Source of the DNA: an uncultured Pseudomonadota bacterium
Lineage (GTDB): Bacteria > Myxococcota > UBA796
Assembly: GCA_913040875.1 (NCBI GenBank)
Contig: CAJWHX010000262.1
Span: 1 to 5,367, forward strand
Reading direction: 5' to 3'
Length of the DNA: 5,367 bases
Each line of letters begins with the position of its first letter. Position 1 is the first letter of the stretch. Under the pieces are notes generated by a model that saw only the letters and a program-made list of their open reading frames with translations, was not told the DNA's origin and searched no databases. The translations under genes and the position numbers were made by a program. Below, piece by piece: positions 1 to 5,367 of the stretch.

Positions 1-861
1 GGTCTACAAGACCCGAACCGCCCCATCGGTTCTTTCATATTTTTGGGGCCAACTGGGGTTGGAAAGACCGAACTTGCCAAAGCGTTGGCAGAATTCTTAT
101 TTGATGATGATACCAACATCGTACGAATCGACATGTCAGAATATATGGAAAAGCATTCAGTCGCTCGGCTCATCGGAGCGCCTCCGGGATATGTGGGCTA
201 TGATGAAGGTGGGCAACTGACAGAAGCGGTGAGACGTCGCCCCTACTCTGTGGTTCTTTTGGACGAGATTGAAAAAGCACATGGCGATGTGTTCAACATC
301 TTGCTGCAAGTACTCGACGATGGGCGACTGACAGACTCCAAGGGTCGTACTGTCGACTTCAGAAACACGGTTGTCATCATGACATCCAATGTGGGTGCAC
401 ACAAAATCATGGAAGCCGGTGGTGATGCTGAGAAAGCCAAAACTGCGGTGATGAGCGCATTGAAATCTCACTTCCGACCAGAGTTTATCAATCGTATTGA
501 CGACACCGTCATCTTTGATGCATTGACTCGTGAAAACATGGACGCCATCTTCATCATTCAAATGAAAAGAGTCCAGAAACTGCTAGATGAAAGACAACTG
601 ATGGTGGAGGTCACTCCGGCTGCTCAAACAGCCCTGTGTGACGCTGGATTCGATCCAACATTCGGTGCCAGACCCCTCAAACGTGCCATTCAGCAATATC
701 TCCTCAATCCAATGTCCAAGGCCATTGTATCTGGTGGATACGGTCCAAAAGACACCATCAAGGTCGAACTGGATGACGAGGATCAGTTGATTTTCACCCG
801 CATCGCAGCTCCAGAGGATGACGTTGAAGTCGAAGAACAACTCGGACTCCCTCAACGATAG
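1..861 (+). CDS. clpB: ATP-dependent chaperone ClpB, C-terminal part (5' end outside window)
   Basis: Cytosolic AAA+ disaggregase that threads aggregated proteins through a hexameric pore, normally together with DnaK. Reading in frame from base 1 gives 286 residues, beginning just before the second nucleotide-binding domain. Visible are Walker A GPTGVGKT (residues 16-23), the pore loop GYVGY (63-67), Walker B ending in LLDE (86-89), the sensor-1 Asn of MTSN (130), the arginine-finger segment FINRID (Arg about 165) and sensor-2 GAR (222-224) in the C-terminal small domain. The pore loop and the run [16 protein letters not shown] match ClpB closely, which argues against ClpA or ClpC. The protein ends in an acidic tail of about 20 residues (EDDVEVEE), longer than the E. 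coli end as I recall it. The TTG at 43 is an internal Leu codon, not a start. fabG follows 55 nt downstream on the same strand. Family assignment is very secure; the missing N-terminal part cannot be judged. Confidence 0.97.
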   Translation, partial: GLQDPNRPIGSFIFLGPTGVGKTELAKALAEFLFDDDTNIVRIDMSEYMEKHSVARLIGAPPGYVGYDEGGQLTEAVRRRPYSVVLLDEIEKAHGDVFNILLQVLDDGRLTDSKGRTVDFRNTVVIMTSNVGAHKIMEAGGDAEKAKTAVMSALKSHFRPEFINRIDDTVIFDALTRENMDAIFIIQMKRVQKLLDERQLMVEVTPAAQTALCDAGFDPTFGARPLKRAIQQYLLNPMSKAIVSGGYGPKDTIKVELDDEDQLIFTRIAAPEDDVEVEEQLGLPQR

Positions 862-905
862 TCACACCTCGTTCATTCAAATGAAGCCCCTCGAAACTAA
901 GAACC

Positions 906-911
906 AAGGTG
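906..911 (+). promoter_or_regulatory. Ribosome binding site deciding the fabG start
   Basis: AAGGTG lies 5 nt before ATG 917 and 8 nt before ATG 920. Its AGGTG part can pair with the 16S anti-Shine-Dalgarno end. The frame stays open upstream to 818 and has another ATG at 881, but no purine-rich site precedes those, and the SDR fold should begin just before the LVTG strand. This supports 917 (or 920) as the start. Confidence 0.6.
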
Positions 912-916
912 CAATC

Positions 917-1633
917 ATGATGCTCAATAACAAGGTGGCGTTGGTCACAGGTGCTGGAAAAGGAATTGGTTCCGCCATTGCTCGAAAGTTATCGAGTCAG
1001 GGCGCCAAGGTCTATGTACACTACCGATCGTCAAAGGAAACTGCAGAGACCCTTGCCGCTGAAATTGGAGGGATTGCCGTTCAGGCAGATCTCTCTTCCA
1101 GTTCAGGTGTAGAAGGTCTCCTGAGCGCCGTAGAAGAACCCATCGATATATTGGTCAACAATGCAGGATTGACAAAAGATATGCTGGTCATTCAAATGGA
1201 GGCAAGTGATTGGAAAGAACCGTTCGCTGTCAATCTGGATGCCCTATTCTATTTAAGTCAAGCCGTTGGCCAACGGATGATGAGAAGAAAGAGTGGAAGC
1301 ATCATCAACATTACATCTGTTGCTGGGATTCGTCCAAACAGAGGCCAAGCGAATTATGCAGCAAGCAAAGCGGCTGTGAGAGCCTTTACACAATCGTTTG
1401 CCAGAGAACTTGCCAAAAAAAGAGTTCGCTGCAACTGTGTCGCACCTGGATTTATTGAGACTGCAATGACCGAAGCGATGAATCCCATCGTATACAAAGA
1501 AGCCCTCAAGCAAATCCCGATGAAACGAGCTGGCCGACCAGAAGAAGTTGCATCTGTTGTGGCTTTTTTAGCCAGTGATGAGGCTTCCTACGTCACTGGT
1601 CAGGAGTGGATTGTTGACGGTGGATTGATTTGA
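917..1633 (+). CDS. fabG: 3-oxoacyl-ACP reductase family short-chain dehydrogenase (FabG-like)
   Basis: Predicted cytosolic NAD(P)H-dependent reductase converting 3-oxoacyl-ACP to 3-hydroxyacyl-ACP in fatty acid elongation. The protein has 238 residues, usual for FabG. It shows the Rossmann glycine motif TGAGKGIG (11-18), NNAG (81-84), and the full catalytic tetrad Asn106, Ser134, Tyr147 and Lys151 within ITSVAG and YAASK. The signatures [32 protein letters not shown] and the end [12 protein letters not shown] are typical of FabG among SDRs. Arg37 after the second strand suggests, but does not prove, NADPH preference. The start at 917 is chosen from the AAGGTG site; ATG 920 is an equally possible neighbour. 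It lies 55 nt after clpB with no clear terminator or promoter between, so read-through from clpB is possible. Its 3' end faces a convergent gene 14 nt away. A PhaB-like acetoacetyl-CoA reductase role or a secondary FabG paralogue cannot be excluded, because the rest of the fab genes are not in view. Confidence 0.88.
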   Translation: MMLNNKVALVTGAGKGIGSAIARKLSSQGAKVYVHYRSSKETAETLAAEIGGIAVQADLSSSSGVEGLLSAVEEPIDILVNNAGLTKDMLVIQMEASDWKEPFAVNLDALFYLSQAVGQRMMRRKSGSIINITSVAGIRPNRGQANYAASKAAVRAFTQSFARELAKKRVRCNCVAPGFIETAMTEAMNPIVYKEALKQIPMKRAGRPEEVASVVAFLASDEASYVTGQEWIVDGGLI

Positions 1634-1647
1634 TGAACTGTCGTCAC

Positions 1648-2010
1648 CTAAGGTGCGGTAAAATATCCCGATAGCATCACATTTACATTGTAGTTTCGTT
1701 GGCACGTCAACTGCTGACCTTCGGAGACTTTTATTCCAGTTTGGTATGAATACAGATCAATGTTGTAGGTCTCTAGAAAACTAACACCATCAATTTTTAC
1801 GCGCATCCAATAAGAACTACTGGTTGAAGTTGAGACCTTTTGAACATCGGTAATTACCAACACTCGACCAGCTGGAACCACATAGCTTAAGTTATCACAG
1901 GTACCAATATAGTTCCAAATTGGATTGCTCCCGAGAGAAACATTTGGTCCTGTTGGTGCAGCGTCGGCACTTCCCATCAAAAGTCCCATAAATGCAATCC
2001 ATGTATTCAT
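1648..2010 (-). CDS. Small exported beta-rich protein of unknown function
   Basis: I do not recognise this family. The 120-residue product starts with a hydrophobic stretch (WIAFMGLLMG) ending in SADAAP, a plausible signal peptidase site near residues 17-18. The n-region has no Lys or Arg, which is atypical. The mature part is rich in Ser, Thr, Tyr and Val and alternates in a beta-strand manner: VVPAGRVLVITDV (44-56), MRVKIDGVSF (69-78), GIKVSEGQQLTC (92-103), VMLSGYFTAP (111-120). It has exactly two cysteines after the signal, Cys38 and Cys103, which could form a disulphide. ATG 2010 is preferred over an in-frame TTG at 2022 because it overlaps the upstream stop in a TAATG arrangement and places the signal peptide at the N-terminus. 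No Shine-Dalgarno is visible, so translation probably depends on the upstream gene. G+C is about 42% over 1681-1980 by hand count, lower than its neighbours. A periplasmic or surface location is inferred. Confidence 0.72.
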   Translation of the reverse strand: MNTWIAFMGLLMGSADAAPTGPNVSLGSNPIWNYIGTCDNLSYVVPAGRVLVITDVQKVSTSTSSSYWMRVKIDGVSFLETYNIDLYSYQTGIKVSEGQQLTCQRNYNVNVMLSGYFTAP

Positions 2011-2012
2011 TA
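2008..2012 (-). promoter_or_regulatory. TAATG stop-start overlap (translational coupling)
   Basis: On the minus strand the TAA stop of the TPR protein (2012-2010) shares one base with the ATG of the 120-residue protein (2010-2008). The bases just upstream (ATTCCTTGGCAGTTC) lack a purine-rich ribosome site. Re-initiation by the terminating ribosome is therefore the likely route to translation of the second gene. Confidence 0.65.
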
Positions 2013-2978
2013 GAACTGCCAAGGAATCATTGGGGCATTCTGCGCATCAACAATAACACCAGCATATCCAACACCAATACCGGCAACTCCGAGAACGGCT
2101 GACGTGATGACCAATGCATTGTTCGTGGCACGAAGGCTGTCTTTGGTTGCCAGATCTCTGGCTTCATAAAATTGAGCATTCGTAGAGAAGGTGTACCCAT
2201 AAACACCTCCAGCCACTGCAAACGTTGCCAATGACGATACCATCAATGGAGTCTTAGATTTGGGTCGAACGCGCTTCAGAGTTTGGACTGCAAACATGTT
2301 TTCATCATCTTGGGCACTCTTTTTCCCCTTCTTCGATACTTGTTCTGCTGCTAGGAACTGCTGAGGGAATTGATTGCCATCGATCATGAACCGAGAAATA
2401 ATGTGGCGATCGGTTGCCGAAGCAATAAACAGAATGTGCGGTCTATCGACTGTGGCGTTGGCTTCTTTCAGGAGACGACCATCCAAGTAGAATACTGTAC
2501 CTTCAGGTGAACGAAGTGCCATGCCTTCAATTGGTTCTGGTTCCTGAGCGGAGAGAGATCGCTGCTGTTCATAAATGGAGTAGAGGTCTGAGCTCATATC
2601 AACCTCATTGACCCCCCACTTGTGATTCGGACTCAACTCTAGAGCAGTGCGGAACCAACGGCTAGCGGTTTCCATATCTCCACGATAGTAATGTCCCAAA
2701 CCGATGTATCGATAGGCTTGTGCAAAGACTTGAGGGGGTGCGGGAGTCTTCATACAGGGAAGATTCGCTTCCAGTTCACCAGACAGACGCTTGATTTGCG
2801 TTTCATCTTTGCGAACGAGGTAGGTGTTGAGCATTGTTAATCTTTGTGCAGCATCCTTAGGCGTGAATACTTGGCCCTCACAATATGATGCTTCGGCGGA
2901 GTTCCCAAGCAACATGGCACCCACCAATCCTACACTCAATGCCGAACGAAAAAGTCCCAATCGAAAAGCCTTTATCAT
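2010..2978 (-). CDS. Exported TPR protein with PEGA-like segment and two C-terminal membrane helices
   Basis: Function unknown. The 322-residue product begins with a signal peptide: basic n-region (Lys3, Arg6, Arg11), hydrophobic core to about residue 25, AEA at 28-30 as probable cleavage site. Residues about 85-120 fit a tetratricopeptide unit (QAYRYIGLGHYYRGDMETA, then WFRTALELSPNHKW), suggesting protein-protein contacts. Residues about 150-207 contain SPEGTVFYLDGRLLKEA and look like a PEGA-type beta domain, a weak call. A basic stretch follows (KKGKK 216-220, KRVRPKSK 235-242), then hydrophobic segments at about 246-262 and 287-309. If the N-part is exported, those basic residues flank the first helix on its outer side, contrary to the positive-inside rule. 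ATG 2978 has a good AGGAG site (2990-2986) with a 7-nt spacer. The gene lies 56 nt after the carboxyltransferase gene, in which I found no clear promoter or terminator, and it overlaps the next gene by 1 nt. The domain order recalls Myxococcota-type envelope proteins. Confidence 0.8.
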   Translation of the reverse strand: MIKAFRLGLFRSALSVGLVGAMLLGNSAEASYCEGQVFTPKDAAQRLTMLNTYLVRKDETQIKRLSGELEANLPCMKTPAPPQVFAQAYRYIGLGHYYRGDMETASRWFRTALELSPNHKWGVNEVDMSSDLYSIYEQQRSLSAQEPEPIEGMALRSPEGTVFYLDGRLLKEANATVDRPHILFIASATDRHIISRFMIDGNQFPQQFLAAEQVSKKGKKSAQDDENMFAVQTLKRVRPKSKTPLMVSSLATFAVAGGVYGYTFSTNAQFYEARDLATKDSLRATNNALVITSAVLGVAGIGVGYAGVIVDAQNAPMIPWQF

Positions 2979-3034
2979 TGTCTGTCTCCTACCAATGTCT
3001 ACAGTGTATCCAATTCGAAAAGAATGTGCTCACA

Positions 3035-5050
3035 TCAACCAAGAATTGCAAGTGGTTGACCCACCTGACAGGCTCCGCCCTCTTCCAACGCCCAACGTTG
3101 TAAAACACCAGATTTGGTTGCTTTGATCGGAGTAAAGGTTTTCATGACTTCGATAAGACCTATGGTTTGCCCAACTTGAACGGTGTCGCCAATCTGTACA
3201 AACGGTGGTTGGTCAGGACTTGGTTTGGACCAAAATGAGCCATCCATTGGAGCAACCAACACTTCTGCGCCCTCTGGAATCTCCCATTGAGTTGAATCCA
3301 CCTCAGCCTCCTTAGACTCTACAGACTGAGTCATGCCGGTGGTCAAAACATTCAAGTCGTGAATGGACCAGATACGGGGATTCTTCACGCGTCTATGACC
3401 AATCGCCTGATAAGACATCTCGGCAAAGGCACACAGTCGCTCTCGCAGCTCTTCCAGTCTGATGATCTCATCTGTATCCATTTGAGAGGCCGACAACACA
3501 GGGTCCATGTCCTTTTCAATTCGAGCGGCAACGGTTGCCATCCCTCGTTCAATCTTCGCTCTTTCATCCGGATCTTGAGTGAGTATCTGATAGTCATCAT
3601 CCAATTTGGTATTGAAAGCTGCAATCGCCAATGTTTGACCTTCCATGACCGACTGACGGGTTAAACACGTCGACAATTGCATGATGGGTTTGTATGGCAA
3701 TCCATGCATCGCATAGTATCCCGCTCCGGACGCTTTTCGAAGAAGTACCGTCATCACTGGAGATGCGGTCGTAGAGTTGGAATAAATCAAGGAAGACCCA
3801 TACCCCAAAAGCCCCTGTGCCTCGGCTTCCACACCAATGTCAAAACCGGAGATATCTTGAAGCCAGACAATGGGAATACCGTCATCGCTGCAAGCGCGAG
3901 AGAAGGTGGCGAGTTTGGAAATCCCTTCTCGATACAAGATACCTCCAGGTCTATGCCCTGCTCGATGTGGATGCGGTTGAGGCTCTTGTACATTGGCTGC
4001 AACACCAACCCACAACCCAGAGATTCGAACCACTGCGGTAAAGATCTCTCTCCCTGAATTTGGCAAAAACTCATGCACCAAAGATCCATCAACCAATCTC
4101 GAAACCACTTGACGAATGTCATAGGCATGTCGATGATCTGTCGGAAACAAACTCGCTATTTCTACAGGGTCATACAGTGGTGTTTGTGGCGCGGTTCCAT
4201 ATCGATAATAGTCCACGGCAGATGAAGGCAACTTACCAACCTCTTCCCACATCTTTGCAAGACATGTTTCATCGTCTGGAACGCGAACATCCGCACACCC
4301 CGATTGGTGTACGTGCACTTCAGGTCCGCCGATGTCCAGTGAGGTCAACTGCAACGACTTCGCCCCCTTAATCAATGCTGCACCTGCAATCACCATATAT
4401 GCCTGCTCAGTCATGAATACGCGGTCTGAAATAATCGGCATGTATCCCCCACCGGCGATACAATCTCCGAATACCCCCGCAATCTGTGGAATCCCCTGGG
4501 CACTGAGTTCAGCATTTTTGTAAAAAATGTGTCCGGCGCCTGTCAAACCAGGAAATGATTTGGACTGCTCTGGTAAGAAGAGTCCTGAACAATCTACAAG
4601 ATACAGTACCGGTACTCTAAGTTTCCGTGCCATCTCCTGGGCACGTTGAATCTTTTCAGGCGTATTCGGCCACCAAGACCCACTGGCAACGGTATTGTCA
4701 TTGGCTATAATCATCACCCATCGATGTTGTACTTTGGTAAACACAGTGAACAGACCTGCACCTGGTGCCAATCGCTCTCTGGAACCATCTTGGAATACAC
4801 GCCCCCAGTTCACCAGTGTACCAACAGGCAAGACCGGTGCATCGTCATCGCAAATCCACTCAATACGCTCCCAAGCCGTCATCTTTCCTTTGGCGTGGGT
4901 TCGATCAACGTACTTTTGTCCTCCACCTTGCAGAACAACCTTTCGTTTTTCGAGAAGGTCATTTTCTTTTGCAAAAACCGCCTCAGCATTCTTTTCAGCC
5001 TGTGAATCGATTACAATAGGGGTCCCAATGGGATGTACAGGGATTCTCAT
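3035..5050 (-). CDS. Acyl-CoA carboxylase carboxyltransferase (GcdA-like) fused to a C-terminal biotin carrier domain
   Basis: Predicted cytosolic enzyme moving carboxybiotin CO2 onto an acyl-CoA. The 671-residue chain has an N-terminal carboxyltransferase half (about 30-300; [11 protein letters not shown] entry motif, [11 protein letters not shown], oxyanion-type AGGGY with Gly200-202, [12 protein letters not shown]) and a C-terminal half (about 305-565; [39 protein letters not shown]). The wording of both halves resembles glutaconyl-CoA decarboxylase subunit A. After an acidic linker (about 570-595) comes a biotinyl domain (about 596-671) with EVMKTF; Lys637 is the biotin site, 35 residues from the end counting itself, as in AccB. 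The segment [12 protein letters not shown] matches the AccB thumb. ATG 5050 has AGGAG with a 5-nt spacer and lies 12 nt after a biotin carboxylase gene, with no sodium-pump subunit in view, which favours a carboxylase over a decarboxylase. The substrate (acetyl-, propionyl-, glutaconyl- or another CoA) is not determinable. The His-rich segment [10 protein letters not shown] (357-366) replaces a Tyr/Gly-rich loop that I recall in GcdA. Confidence 0.9.
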   Translation of the reverse strand: MRIPVHPIGTPIVIDSQAEKNAEAVFAKENDLLEKRKVVLQGGGQKYVDRTHAKGKMTAWERIEWICDDDAPVLPVGTLVNWGRVFQDGSRERLAPGAGLFTVFTKVQHRWVMIIANDNTVASGSWWPNTPEKIQRAQEMARKLRVPVLYLVDCSGLFLPEQSKSFPGLTGAGHIFYKNAELSAQGIPQIAGVFGDCIAGGGYMPIISDRVFMTEQAYMVIAGAALIKGAKSLQLTSLDIGGPEVHVHQSGCADVRVPDDETCLAKMWEEVGKLPSSAVDYYRYGTAPQTPLYDPVEIASLFPTDHRHAYDIRQVVSRLVDGSLVHEFLPNSGREIFTAVVRISGLWVGVAANVQEPQPHPHRAGHRPGGILYREGISKLATFSRACSDDGIPIVWLQDISGFDIGVEAEAQGLLGYGSSLIYSNSTTASPVMTVLLRKASGAGYYAMHGLPYKPIMQLSTCLTRQSVMEGQTLAIAAFNTKLDDDYQILTQDPDERAKIERGMATVAARIEKDMDPVLSASQMDTDEIIRLEELRERLCAFAEMSYQAIGHRRVKNPRIWSIHDLNVLTTGMTQSVESKEAEVDSTQWEIPEGAEVLVAPMDGSFWSKPSPDQPPFVQIGDTVQVGQTIGLIEVMKTFTPIKATKSGVLQRWALEEGGACQVGQPLAILG

Positions 5051-5062
5051 GGTGTCTCCTGA

Positions 5063-5367
5063 TCAAGTATTCAATAAGTTTTCAAGAAAATTGGTGTCGT
5101 AGTGACCCGTTTGGAACTGTGGATGTGTCAAAATCTGTTGGTGTACAGGAATGGTCGTCGGTACACCTTCGATGGTCGTATGCGCAAGGGCCTCGTCCAT
5201 TTTCGCAATCGCTTCAGAACGCGTCGGTGCCGTAACAATTACCTTTGCAATCATCGAGTCATAATGTGGAGACACAGCGTCTCCTTCAACAAGGTGCGTA
5301 TCCACACGCAATCCATCCATTTCTGGCCAACGCAGAGTGGAAATTCGTCCAGGCTGTGGACGAAAGT
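5063..5367 (-). CDS. accC: Biotin carboxylase, C-terminal fragment (5' end outside window)
   Basis: Subunit that carboxylates the biotin prosthetic group using ATP and bicarbonate. The last 100 residues are present, read in frame from 5365. They match the biotin carboxylase C-terminal domain: FRPQPGRI at the window edge, then HYDSMIAKVI (residues 34-43), then a helical stretch with AIAKMDEALAHTTIEGVPTT and HPQFQTGHYDTNFLENLL. E. coli AccC has equivalent text (PYYDSMIGKLI, GIKTN, FQHGG, HYLEKKL). The protein stops right after this domain, so the chain carries no carrier or BT domain downstream; it is AccC-like rather than the alpha subunit of propionyl- or methylcrotonyl-CoA carboxylase. The TGA (5065-5063) is followed after 12 nt by the carboxyltransferase start, and the AGGAG site for that gene sits in the gap, so the two are surely co-transcribed. 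ATP-grasp and catalytic residues lie outside the window. The symbol is by family; a dedicated paralogue beside a housekeeping accC is possible. Confidence 0.92.
   Translation of the reverse strand, partial: FRPQPGRISTLRWPEMDGLRVDTHLVEGDAVSPHYDSMIAKVIVTAPTRSEAIAKMDEALAHTTIEGVPTTIPVHQQILTHPQFQTGHYDTNFLENLLNT

Noticed and set aside
157..855. Minus-strand open frames opposite clpB (157-561 and 583-855).
   Set aside because: They are antisense to a highly conserved AAA+ domain; their composition follows from the clpB codons.
818..916. N-terminal extension of the FabG reading frame back to 818 or ATG 881.
   Set aside because: It overlaps the clpB end, has no ribosome site, and would put up to 33 unrelated residues before the Rossmann strand; ATG 917 has a suitable site and normal family length.
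554..1200. Repeated near-palindrome TCATTCAAATGAA at 554-566 and 873-885, with a 12/13 match at 1188-1200; the 872-885 copy has 6-nt arms.
   Set aside because: Two copies lie inside conserved coding text (both encode Ile-Gln-Met) and the third in the 55-nt gap; the arms are A/T-rich with a 2-nt centre. Chance is the simplest explanation.
1645..1655. Bidirectional intrinsic terminator at CACCTAAGGTG.
   Set aside because: Only a 4-bp stem with a 3-nt loop is possible and no T-tract follows on either strand.
2979..3034. Internal promoter between the carboxyltransferase and TPR genes (TTGATG at the carboxyltransferase end, TACACT further down on the minus strand).
   Set aside because: The two boxes are not at a 16-18 nt spacing and each matches consensus at only four of six positions, so a sigma-70 promoter is not supported.
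3677..4128. Open frames of about 75-125 codons on both strands inside the carboxyltransferase gene.
   Set aside because: They lie wholly within a strongly conserved coding region, show no recognisable domain, and have no ribosome sites of note; they are shadows of the main frame.
3035..5050. Interpretation as the sodium-pumping glutaconyl-CoA decarboxylase alpha subunit.
   Set aside because: The adjacent gene is an ATP-dependent biotin carboxylase, the carrier is fused, and no pump subunit is visible; a carboxylase is the better reading, although genes outside the window could change this.

Overview
The window holds two gene blocks that converge near position 1640. It probably comes from a Gram-negative bacterium of moderate G+C (roughly 48-50% in the rows I counted by hand). 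Two of the proteins carry Sec-type signal peptides. One of these combines TPR, PEGA-like and C-terminal membrane segments, an architecture I associate with Myxococcota/Bradymonadota-like 'deltaproteobacterial' lineages. That placement is a weak inference: no rRNA or lineage marker is present.

Plus strand, 1-1633: the 3' end of clpB (second AAA+ domain and C-terminal subdomain of the disaggregase) is followed after 55 nt by a complete FabG-family reductase gene. All catalytic residues of the reductase are intact.

Minus strand, 5367 down to 1648: the order of transcription is (i) the 3' end of a free-standing AccC-type biotin carboxylase; (ii) a 671-aa carboxyltransferase whose two half-domains resemble glutaconyl-CoA decarboxylase subunit A and which carries its own C-terminal biotinyl domain; (iii) a 322-aa exported TPR protein with two C-terminal hydrophobic segments; (iv) a 120-aa exported, mostly beta protein. 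The gaps are 12 nt, 56 nt and a 1-nt TAATG overlap, so co-transcription is plausible. The overlap makes the last two genes a likely translationally coupled pair.

Genes (i) and (ii) together supply all three functions of a biotin-dependent acyl-CoA carboxylase (biotin carboxylase, carrier, carboxyltransferase) in two polypeptides. With FabG next door, a role in malonyl-CoA supply or acyl-chain metabolism is reasonable, but the acyl-CoA substrate cannot be read from the sequence. The two exported proteins have no evident link to carboxylation and may form a separate envelope module.

I saw no tRNA, rRNA, CRISPR array, insertion sequence or convincing intrinsic terminator. No stretch of 300 bases lacks a gene. 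The most distinctive items are the carboxyltransferase-carrier fusion paired with a stand-alone biotin carboxylase, and the uncharacterised coupled envelope pair.
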